The translations under genes were made by a program, and so were the position numbers. 64,000 nucleotides of DNA from assembly GCA_002021875.1 (NCBI GenBank), contig CP018627.1, positions 5,890,001 to 5,954,000 on the forward strand, given 5' to 3'. How positions within the stretch are numbered: the stretch's first letter is position 1; each line of letters starts with the position of its first letter. The notes below the pieces were generated by a model. That model was not told the origin of the DNA and did not search any database. It was given only the letters and a program-made list of their open reading frames with translations. Below, piece by piece: positions 16,562-23,571 of the stretch. Origin of the DNA: Streptomyces hygroscopicus (lineage in GTDB: Bacteria > Actinomycetota > Actinomycetes > Streptomycetales > Streptomycetaceae).

Positions 16562-17420
16562 CGGCCGGGCGCGGCCTTCGTCTCGCGCCTTCGGCGCAAA
16601 TTGAGCAGCGGCGACGGACGTGCCCAGCCGAGCCCTCGCCACCGACCGCCGGGCCGGAGGGGCGAGAGCCGGTCGCGGCTCCCGCCGCCAGGGGCCGAGG
16701 CCAACACCGGACAGCAGGCAGTGGCGGGCCGCGCCCTCGCCACCGGACCAGTAGCGGCTCCTGTAGCCGCGCCCCGGCCGCCATGACCCTCCGGGGCAGG
16801 CTGATCTACCCGGCCGAGCGCGGCCTTCGTCCCGCGCCTTCGGCGCAAATTGAGCAGCGGCGACGGACGTGCCCAGCCGAGCCCTCGCCACCGACCGCCG
16901 GACCGCAGGGGCGAGAGCCGGTCGCGGCTCCCGCCGCCAGGGGCCGAGGCCAACACCGGACAGCAGGCAGTGGCGGGCCGCGCCCTCGCCACCGACCGCC
17001 GGGCCGCAGAGGCGAGAACCGGTCGCGGCTCCCGCCGCCAGGGGCCGAGGCCAACACCGGACAGCAGGCAGTGGCGGGCCGCGCCCTCGCCACCGGACCA
17101 GTAGCGGCTCCTGTAGCCGCGCCCCGGCCGCCATGACCCTCCGGGGCAGGCTGATCTACCCGGCCGGGCGCGGCCTTCGTCCCGCGCCTTCGGCGCAAAT
17201 TGAGCAGCGGCGGCAGAGGTGCCCGGCCGGGCCCTCGCCGCCGACCGCCGGGCCGGAGGGGGCGAGGGCCGGTCGCGGCTCCCGGCGGCGGGGGCCGAGG
17301 CCGACGCCGGGCAGCAGGCGGGGCCCAGCCGGGGCCGCGTCGCCGGAGGCTGGGCCGGGCGCGGCTCCCGCCGCCAGGGGCCGAGGCCGACGCCGGGCAG
17401 CAGGCGGTGGCGGGCCGGGG
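16562..17420. repeat. Long tandem array of 249-350-bp units with an internal 101-bp duplication
   Basis: Unit 1 is 16562-16810 (249 bp) and unit 2 is 16811-17160 (350 bp); unit 3, from 17161 to about 17420, is degenerate. Each begins with CGGCCGRGCGCGGCCTTCGT and then GCGCCTTCGGCGCAAATTG. Unit 2 is longer because a 101-bp block beginning near GGTCGCGGCTCCC is doubled (copies start at 16920 and 17021). The same block starts at 16671 in unit 1 and 17271 in unit 3. Units 1 and 2 are almost identical over long stretches, so the duplication is recent. GCGCCTTCGGCGC can form a hairpin in every unit. Confidence 0.9.
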
Positions 17421-17838
17421 CCGCGCCATCGGCCGTCGGGGCGGTGGCGGCTTCCGTGGGACGGGGCGAGGCCCATGCCGGGGGGGGTGGGCTACCCCTC
17501 TGGAAATCCCTTGATGGATTAGTTGCATTAGGGCAAGTACTTGGCGCGCCGGGGGCAGGGGCACCCGGCCCCCGGGACCTCCCGCCCGTCCGGGTAGCGG
17601 GCGCGCGGTCCGCGTTCGGGGCCCGGGGGCCGGTGGGTCCTGGAGGCGGCGCCCGGGCGGGTATCGGCGCCCCGTAGGGCGCGAGGGAAAGTGCCGCGGG
17701 CAGGGCGGATCCGGGGCCACTGAGCGTACGCTTGGAAAAAAGAGTTCCGCGTCACAGCCCGCACCCCGTGACCCTGCCGATACGTACGGGTAACTTCCCT
17801 GAGAGTCCCACCCGCACCCCCGCCCCCATGGAGCCGTG

Positions 17839-19059
17839 ATGCCCGAAGCAGTGATCGTTTCTGCAGCCCGTTCTCCCATCGGCCGCGCCTTCAAGGGATC
17901 GCTCAAAGATCTGCGCCCGGACGACCTCACCGCCGAGATCATCCAGGCCGCGCTCGCCAAGGTCCCCGAGCTCGATCCGCGCGAGATCGACGACCTGATG
18001 CTCGGCTGCGGTCTGCCAGGCGGTGAGCAGGGGCACAACCTGGGGCGGATCGTGGCCGTGCAGATGGGGATGGACCACCTCCCCGGCTGTACGGTCACCC
18101 GCTACTGCTCCTCCTCCCTCCAGACCTCGCGGATGGCGCTGCACGCCATCAAGGCGGGCGAGGGCGATGTCTTCATCTCGGCGGGCGTCGAGATGGTCTC
18201 GCGGTCGAAGAAGGGCACCTCGGACGGGCTGCCGGACACCCACAACCCGCTGTTCGCGGAGGCCGAGGCCCGTACCGTCGCGCGCGCCGAGCAGGAGGGC
18301 ACCGACTGGCACGACCCGCGCGAGGACGGTCTGCTGCCCGACCCGTACATCGCCATGGGCCAGACCGCCGAGAACCTGGCCCGGCTCAAGGGAGTCACCC
18401 GCGAGGACATGGACGAGTTCGGCGTCCGGTCCCAGAACCTCGCCGAGGAAGCCATCAAGAAGGGCTTCTGGGAGCGTGAGATCACCCCGGTGACCACCCC
18501 GGACGGCACGGTCGTCAGCCAGGACGACGGCCCCCGCGCGGGCACCACCCTGGAGGCCGTGCAGGGCCTGAAGCCGGTCTTCCGCCCCGACGGCCGGATC
18601 ACCGCGGGCAACTGCTGCCCGCTCAACGACGGCGCCGCGGCGCTGGTGATCATGTCCGACACCAAGGCGCGGGAGCTGGGCGTGACCCCGCTGGCCCGGA
18701 TCGTGTCGACCGGCGTCTCCGGGCTCTCCCCCGAGATCATGGGGTACGGGCCGGTCGAGGCGTCCAAGCAGGCACTGGCCCGCGCCGGGATGTCGATCGG
18801 CGATATCGACCTGGTGGAGATCAACGAGGCGTTCGCCGCGCAGGTCATCCCGTCCTACCGCGACCTGGGCATCGACCTGGACCGGCTCAACGTCAACGGC
18901 GGCGCGATCGCCGTGGGCCACCCCTTCGGCATGACCGGCGCCCGGATCACCGGCACGCTGATCAATTCGCTGCAGTTCCACGACAAGCAGTTCGGCCTGG
19001 AGACCATGTGCGTCGGCGGCGGCCAGGGCATGGCGATGGTCATCGAGCGCCTGAGCTGA
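17839..19059 (+). CDS. fadA: Thiolase (acetyl-CoA C-acyltransferase)
   Basis: A 406-residue thiolase. The nucleophilic Cys is in TRYCSSSLQTSRMALH (about residue 92), the His in AVGHPFGMTGAR and the second Cys in CVGGGQGMA. Length and motifs fit degradative 3-ketoacyl-CoA thiolases that cleave 3-ketoacyl-CoA in beta-oxidation; biosynthetic acetoacetyl-CoA formation cannot be excluded. GTG at 17836 directly precedes the ATG at 17839 in frame; the ATG is used here. No 3-hydroxyacyl-CoA dehydrogenase gene adjoins, so the partner is elsewhere. Confidence 0.92.
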   Translation: MPEAVIVSAARSPIGRAFKGSLKDLRPDDLTAEIIQAALAKVPELDPREIDDLMLGCGLPGGEQGHNLGRIVAVQMGMDHLPGCTVTRYCSSSLQTSRMALHAIKAGEGDVFISAGVEMVSRSKKGTSDGLPDTHNPLFAEAEARTVARAEQEGTDWHDPREDGLLPDPYIAMGQTAENLARLKGVTREDMDEFGVRSQNLAEEAIKKGFWEREITPVTTPDGTVVSQDDGPRAGTTLEAVQGLKPVFRPDGRITAGNCCPLNDGAAALVIMSDTKARELGVTPLARIVSTGVSGLSPEIMGYGPVEASKQALARAGMSIGDIDLVEINEAFAAQVIPSYRDLGIDLDRLNVNGGAIAVGHPFGMTGARITGTLINSLQFHDKQFGLETMCVGGGQGMAMVIERLS

Positions 19060-19359
19060 GCCGGGCTGAGCCGGGCGGCCGAGCCCGGCCGAGCCGCTGG
19101 GCCGAGCCGGGCCGGACCGAGGGGCCGAGCCGCCCCGCGTCTGAGACACTGGTTTCGATCGAGCCGTGACCGAATCTCCCCCAGGATGTGACAAAGGTCC
19201 TGGGGGAGAGCCGTCTGCCCAGCTCAGCACCGGTGACCAAAGGCCCTTCCGGTACCGAATTCTGTCCATTTGGTGACGGTATGCACTGACGTCGAGAGGC
19301 GATAAGCCTCAAGCTGAGGTAGGAATTCGGGGGATCAACAGCCAACCGGGAGTACGTCA
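19060..19359. other. 300-bp intergenic region with terminator and GAGCCGGGC repeats
   Basis: Just after the thiolase stop lies a run of degenerate GAGCCGGGC repeats to about 19130, then the hairpin at 19176-19208. The remaining 150 bp before the next gene should contain its promoter, but no convincing -35/-10 pair was found. Confidence 0.6.
19176..19208 (+). terminator. Hairpin terminator after thiolase
   Basis: CTCCCCCAGGA and TCCTGGGGGAG form a perfect 11-bp stem with an 11-base loop. No T-tract follows, as is usual for Streptomyces terminators. Confidence 0.7.
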
Positions 19360-20280
19360 GTGAGCCCCACGACTCTTGCCCTCCTCCTGGCCGCGGTGAC
19401 CGCCACGGCCGTAGGGGCGGCCGCCCTGCACACCGCGCGCGGTATGCGCCGGCAGATCTGTGAGCTGCGCGCCGAGCTCGCGGCCACCGTCGCCGCCGGC
19501 GCCCAGGCGGGCAGAGGCGGCGAGGAGAACGGTGTGACGGTGCCCGCACCCCGCGCCACCCCGGCCGCCGAGATACGCGCGGCCGTGGCCGAGGCGCTCG
19601 CCGAGGAGCGGGAGCGCGAGCTGGCCGAGGCGCGGGCGTTCTGGGCCGCCCAGGAGGCCAGGGACTCCGCCGGAACGGCCGACGCCCACTCCCTGCTGGG
19701 CGGGCCCGGCGGGTACGGCGAGGACGCCGTACAGGACGCGCAGCTCTTCGTGCCCCGCCAGGCCGATCTGGCCGGGCTCGAACCGCTGCTCGGCCTGGAC
19801 GCGCTGGGCCCCGAGGCGCTGGACTCCGCCGGGGACCAGGAACCCGAGGTCGAGGCCGAGGTGGAGCTGGAGCTGGGCGCCGAGCCGGAGCCGGCGGCCG
19901 AGCCCAGGGAGTCGGCCGAGCTCGCGGCGGCCCGCCGGCGCCATCCGTCCCACCCCGACTTCTCCCCGTCGTCACCCGTGGCCGACCACGACCGTACGGT
20001 GACCCGGATCACCGAGCTGGCCGACGCCCGCACCCCGCTGTCCGATGTGCGCCCCGGGCCCCTCGGCACCCTGGATGTCTACGTCTTCGCCGACGGCACC
20101 ACGATCTGCATGACCCCGGGCCACCGGGAGACGGCCGAGCGGCTGGCGGACGCGCTGCGCGAGGGCACCACCCCGGTGCTGCTCGGCGGCTCGGGCGTCT
20201 CCGGTGCGTATGCGCTCACGTTCGGTTGCGGCGAGGACAATGTGTACGTCCTGGCCGACCGCGTCATCGCCTCGCTCTGA
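19360..20280 (+). CDS. Membrane-anchored hypothetical protein with acidic central region
   Basis: A 306-residue protein not recognised as a named family. Residues 1-25 form one hydrophobic helix (TTLALLLAAVTATAVGAAAL), followed by a charged helical stretch, an acidic Glu-rich segment (about 155-195) and a compact C-terminal domain of about 90 residues with LDVYVFADGTTICMTPGHRE and YALTFGCGEDNVYVLADRVI. The GTG at 19360 follows GGGAG. The C-terminal domain looks folded and cytoplasmic. Function unknown. Confidence 0.7.
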   Translation: MSPTTLALLLAAVTATAVGAAALHTARGMRRQICELRAELAATVAAGAQAGRGGEENGVTVPAPRATPAAEIRAAVAEALAEERERELAEARAFWAAQEARDSAGTADAHSLLGGPGGYGEDAVQDAQLFVPRQADLAGLEPLLGLDALGPEALDSAGDQEPEVEAEVELELGAEPEPAAEPRESAELAAARRRHPSHPDFSPSSPVADHDRTVTRITELADARTPLSDVRPGPLGTLDVYVFADGTTICMTPGHRETAERLADALREGTTPVLLGGSGVSGAYALTFGCGEDNVYVLADRVIASL

Positions 20281-20322
20281 GCCCCGGTACGAACCCGCGG
20301 TAAGCCTCGGCGACCGGCGCCC

Positions 20323-20664
20323 TCAGACCCCGCAGCGCCCGGCCGTCTCCACCACGAGCGCCACCGCCTCGGTGACCCCCCGCGCCGCCCGGCCGCCCCC
20401 GGAGCCGCCCGGCGCACGCTCCAGCGCGTGCACCAAGTCATGTCCGGCCACCGCCACCTGGTCGGCGACCACGAACAGCCCCGCGTCCGGCATGATCCGC
20501 GGCGGGGTTCCCGGCTCCTCCAGACGCTGTGCGCGCGCCGACAATTCCCTAGCCAGCGCCAGTCCTTCGGCCGCCGCACCCGCGCGCAGCCGGGACTGCG
20601 GAAGGGCGCGCAGCCGGTCGGCGAGCCGGTCGACGGCGGTCATGAGGGGGGTCGTATCGTCCAC
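20323..20664 (-). CDS. Conserved small hypothetical protein
   Basis: A 113-residue, mostly helical protein (LMTAVDRLADRLRALPQSRLRAGAAAEGLALARELSARAQRL is its long helix region, residues 8-49). The GTG at 20664 is favoured over the longer frame because GGAGC lies just before it. It ends close to the convergent upstream gene. No catalytic motif is visible and the function is unknown. Confidence 0.6.
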   Translation of the reverse strand: MDDTTPLMTAVDRLADRLRALPQSRLRAGAAAEGLALARELSARAQRLEEPGTPPRIMPDAGLFVVADQVAVAGHDLVHALERAPGGSGGGRAARGVTEAVALVVETAGRCGV

Positions 20665-20784
20665 GCTCCGAGCGTATGCGCCACTGAGGGACTGTTGCCA
20701 ACGGGCGAACACTCAGGCACGGTGAGCTGAAGGAAACCCGGGCCATGGACCCGGGGGCCGGCATGGAAGCGTCCGGAGGCGCCG

Positions 20785-21015
20785 ATGTCCCAAATCTTCT
20801 CCGACGAGACTCACCGGAACCTACTCTCCCGCATCCCCCAGTGCACGGGCCGTGAAGTTGCCGACTGGCTGCGCACGGTCGACGATGGCCCCGCTTTCTT
20901 CCGCTTCGAGGAGAAGGTCAGCTGGTTGCGCGGCGAGCACCAGCTCGCCTACGGCCATGCGAAGGCCATCATCCATGAACACGACTTGAGGCGTGCGGCA
21001 CGCAAGCTGCTGTAG
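20785..21015 (+). CDS. Short DUF4287-type protein
   Basis: A 76-residue protein. The segment REVADWLRTVDDGPAFFRFEEK followed by LAYGHAKAIIHEHDLRR matches the DUF4287 domain, which includes a W-L-x-x-E/H-helix pattern found alone in short actinobacterial proteins or fused to larger ones. Preceded by GGAGGCGCCG at slightly long spacing. A strong terminator follows. Function unknown. Confidence 0.8.
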   Translation: MSQIFSDETHRNLLSRIPQCTGREVADWLRTVDDGPAFFRFEEKVSWLRGEHQLAYGHAKAIIHEHDLRRAARKLL

Positions 21016-21083
21016 CCGCTGCCCGGAGGCAGAAGCGTGTATGACAGACCCACCGAACCGGGCGGCTTAAGCCGCACAGGAAG

Positions 21084-21119
21084 AAGGGCCCGCGGAGGTC
21101 ATCGCCTCCGCGGGCCCTT
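21084..21119. terminator. Strong bidirectional terminator
   Basis: AAGGGCCCGCGGAGG and CCTCCGCGGGCCCTT form a perfect 15-bp stem around a 6-base loop, and TTT follows. It separates the DUF4287 gene from the convergent BI-1 gene. Confidence 0.9.
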
Positions 21120-21173
21120 TCAGGTGCGCCGGGTCCGAGCCGGTGGTGCGGACGAGGCCCGCACCACCCGACG

Positions 21174-22052
21174 CTAGTCCCTGAAGATCGAGATCAGCCG
21201 GAGCAGCTCCAGGTAGATCCACACCAGCGAGAGCGTCAGCCCGAAGGCCGCCAGCCAGGACTCCTCGCGCGGAGCGCCGTACTGGACGCCGTCCTCGATC
21301 TGCTTGAAGTCCATCGCCAGGAACGCCGCGCCGAGCACGACACCGACGAGGCCGAAGACGATGCCGAGGCCACCGCTGCGGAAGCCGAGGCCGTCCCCGC
21401 CACCGATGGCGGCGAACAGCAGGTTGACCGCCATCAGCAGCACGAAGCCGATGGCGGCGGCGAGCACAAAGCGCTGGAATCGCGCGTTCACCCGGATGAG
21501 ACGGGTCTTGTACGCGACGAGCACACCGACGAACACGGCCATCGTGCCGAGCACGGCCTGCATCGGGATGCCGGACCAGCGCTCGTTGTACACCTGGCTG
21601 ATGACGCCCAGGAAGAGGCCCTCGAAGAGGGCGTAACCCATGATCAGCGCAGGCGAGGCCGTGCGCTTGAACGACTGGACGAGACCGAGCACCATCGCCA
21701 CGAGCGCGGCGCCGATGCCCACGCCCACCGGAAGCTGCGCGATCCACGCGGCCGCGGCGGCGACGATGACGGTGCCCAGCGTCATACCGGTGCGCATGAC
21801 GACGTCGTCCATCGTCATGCGGCCGGTCTGCAGCGGGCCCGCCGGCGGCGCGCCGTACATCTGCTGCAGCTGCTGGGGGGTCAGATTCTGCTGGTCGCCC
21901 GCCGCATAGGGGTTCGTGGGCGCCTGTGTCTGCGCGTACGGATTGCCCTGACCGGCGACGGGGCTCCCGGCCTGCGGTGCCGCGCCGAAACCGGCGTAGC
22001 CGCCGCTGCGGCTGAACCCCCGTCGCGAGAAGACCGGGTTGCTGCTCCTCAT
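21174..22052 (-). CDS. Bax inhibitor-1/YccA family membrane protein
   Basis: A 292-residue protein with a Gly/Gln/Pro-rich cytoplasmic N terminus of about 100 residues (TPQQLQQMYGAPPAGP) and then seven hydrophobic segments typical of the BI-1 family. Bacterial members such as YetJ act as pH-sensitive calcium leak channels; this role is not shown here. The ATG at 22052 follows GGAGGAGTGAG. The tail NPVFSRRGFSRSGGYAGFG at the start is conserved in actinobacterial members. Its 5' region adjoins the bldA tRNA. Confidence 0.88.
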   Translation of the reverse strand: MRSSNPVFSRRGFSRSGGYAGFGAAPQAGSPVAGQGNPYAQTQAPTNPYAAGDQQNLTPQQLQQMYGAPPAGPLQTGRMTMDDVVMRTGMTLGTVIVAAAAAWIAQLPVGVGIGAALVAMVLGLVQSFKRTASPALIMGYALFEGLFLGVISQVYNERWSGIPMQAVLGTMAVFVGVLVAYKTRLIRVNARFQRFVLAAAIGFVLLMAVNLLFAAIGGGDGLGFRSGGLGIVFGLVGVVLGAAFLAMDFKQIEDGVQYGAPREESWLAAFGLTLSLVWIYLELLRLISIFRD

Positions 22053-22237
22053 CTCACTCCTCCATGGCCGCCGGGCGCGACCTTGACTCAAGAGTAATAG
22101 GTAAGCAAAGAAAGCACCCTAGTGCCCAAGGAGGATCTTTTCACGCAGGGAGAGACCGCGCGAGGCCCCTGCGGGCCCCGCGCACGCACATTGGGCGACC
22201 ATCCACACACGCTGAGTGCGCCCACCGGATCTGAAGG

Positions 22238-22320
22238 TGCCCGGAACCGGACTTGAACCGGTACGCCCGCGAGGGGCAGCGAGGTTTAAGCTCGCCGTGT
22301 CTGCATTCCACCATCCGGGC
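22238..22320 (-). tRNA. bldA: tRNA-Leu (anticodon UAA), the developmental regulator bldA
   Basis: An 83-nt class-II tRNA on the minus strand. The acceptor stem GCCCGGA pairs with TCCGGGC, the discriminator is A, and CCA is not encoded. The anticodon arm GCGAG-CTTAAAC-CTCGC has a 7-base loop with anticodon TAA, and a long variable arm (CTGCCCCTCGCGGGCGT) and GGTTCAAGTCC T-loop follow. This tRNA is the only one that reads UUA efficiently in Streptomyces; its accumulation late in growth gates TTA-containing developmental and antibiotic genes. The sequence matches what I recall of S. coelicolor bldA. Confidence 0.97.
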
Positions 22321-22722
22321 GGCGGTTCCCCCTGGGCCGTACGGAGCGCATACGGCCCTCCCCTGGAAGAGAGCAGCACGAGCCTATCCGGGGACATGCC
22401 CCCGCACAGCGACTCCGCGGACCGAGGTTGTCTTATTTTATTGGCAACTGAGGGTGCATCAGCAGCGGGGCGGGGTACCCGAAGATGCCGACGGCCATTG
22501 GACCTGCCGATATGCCCTGAACCCCCATTAACTGGGGATTGACGCAATCTCGACGCCCCGCCCGGGGTGTCTTCTCCTCCTCAAGGAGGACTCCGCCACC
22601 ACCACCTACATCGCGAGACCCCCCGCAGAACCGGAGCACGGGCTGATCCCGTCCCCCTTCACAACCGGAACCATGGAGTGACGTCCCGCCACTCCCGCAG
22701 AGCACGACAGGAGCCATCCACC
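22321..22722. other. Divergent region upstream of bldA and the ABC exporter
   Basis: No gene is seen. On the minus strand an unusually AT-rich patch (TCTTATTTTATTGGCAA on the plus strand, 22431-22447) gives TAAAAT as a possible -10 and TTGCCA as a possible -35; neither forms a full promoter, but a bldA promoter most likely lies here, about 115 bp before the tRNA. An inverted repeat GGCCGTACGGAGCGCATACGGCC lies at about 22336-22358, inside the presumed tRNA leader. GGATTGACG near 22540 may be a -35 for the transporter. Confidence 0.4.
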
Positions 22723-23505
22723 GTGACCACCACACCCTTCGGCGTCGAAACCGCCCACCGCACCTCAGCGGCGGCCGCCCGGGCCACCGATCTCTCCAAG
22801 GTCTACGGCGAGGGCGAGACCCAGGTCATCGCCCTGGACTCGGTCTCCGTCGAGTTCCGCCAGGCGGAGTTCACCGCGATCATGGGCCCCTCGGGCTCCG
22901 GCAAGTCGACGCTGATGCACTGCATGGCGGGTCTCGACACGATCTCCAGCGGCTCGGCCCGGATCGGCGACGTCGAACTGACCACGCTCAAGGACAAGAA
23001 GCTCACCCAGCTTCGCCGTGACAAGATCGGCTTCATCTTCCAGGCGTTCAACCTGCTGCCGACGCTGAACGCGCTGGAGAACATCACCCTCCCGATGGAC
23101 ATCGCCGGTCGCAAGGCCGACCAGGCGTGGCTGGACCAGGTCGTGGCCACGGTCGGTCTGGCCGGGCGGCTCAAGCACCGGCCCAACCAGCTGTCGGGTG
23201 GTCAGCAGCAGCGCGTCGCGGTGGCCCGCGCCCTGGCCGGCCAGCCGGAGATCATCTTCGCCGACGAGCCGACCGGAAACCTGGACTCCCGCTCCGGCGC
23301 CGAGGTCCTGGGCTTCCTGCGCAACTCGGTGCGGGAGATGGGCCAGACGATCGTGATGGTGACCCACGACCCGGTCGCCGCGTCCTACGCCGACCGCGTG
23401 GTCTTCCTCGCCGACGGCCGGATCGTGGACGACCTGCCCAACCCCACCGCCGACTCGGTCCTCGACCGCATGAGGCGCTTCGACGCCAAGGGCCGTACGA
23501 GCTGA
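22723..23505 (+). CDS. MacB/LolD-type ABC transporter ATP-binding protein
   Basis: A 260-residue ATPase of the exporter-like type VII group. Walker A is GPSGSGKST, the Q-loop FIFQAFNLLPTLNALENI, signature LSGGQQQRVA, Walker B IIFADEPTGNLD, and the switch His is in VTHDPVAA. The subfamily hallmark DEPTGNLD is present. The GTG at 22723 follows AGGAG; the longer frame back to 22567 lacks homology. It is followed 66 bp later by its FtsX-like partner. Confidence 0.93.
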   Translation: MTTTPFGVETAHRTSAAAARATDLSKVYGEGETQVIALDSVSVEFRQAEFTAIMGPSGSGKSTLMHCMAGLDTISSGSARIGDVELTTLKDKKLTQLRRDKIGFIFQAFNLLPTLNALENITLPMDIAGRKADQAWLDQVVATVGLAGRLKHRPNQLSGGQQQRVAVARALAGQPEIIFADEPTGNLDSRSGAEVLGFLRNSVREMGQTIVMVTHDPVAASYADRVVFLADGRIVDDLPNPTADSVLDRMRRFDAKGRTS

Positions 23506-23571
23506 CGCGGGGCGCGCCCGTATCCGTACGCCGCCTCGCACTCCCCTCCCCACCCCTCAGGACTGACACTC

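Larger units (their letters stand above)
16287..17838. other. 1.55-kb gene-free region dominated by tandem repeats
   Basis: No credible gene lies here. Long frames on both strands are products of repeated GC-rich sequence without start signals or family motifs. The first 270 bp hold short repeats, the middle 860 bp a larger tandem array, and the last 300 bp before the thiolase gene are unique sequence that must contain its promoter. A tract of AAAAAAG at about 17735-17741 is the only AT-rich patch close to the thiolase start. Confidence 0.7.

Noticed and set aside
16562..17420. CRISPR-like array
   Set aside because: Units are 249-350 bp and adjacent without unique spacers, and no cas genes are nearby.
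15132..18098. Two long minus-strand frames (to 550 and 430 residues) over the repeat region and neighbouring genes
   Set aside because: They repeat the same Arg/Pro/Ala/Gly peptide in step with the DNA repeats, run antisense to the SGNH and thiolase genes, and show no ribosome site or family motif.
22119..22547. Protein-coding frames across bldA
   Set aside because: The region is explained by the tRNA; frames lack start signals and homology.
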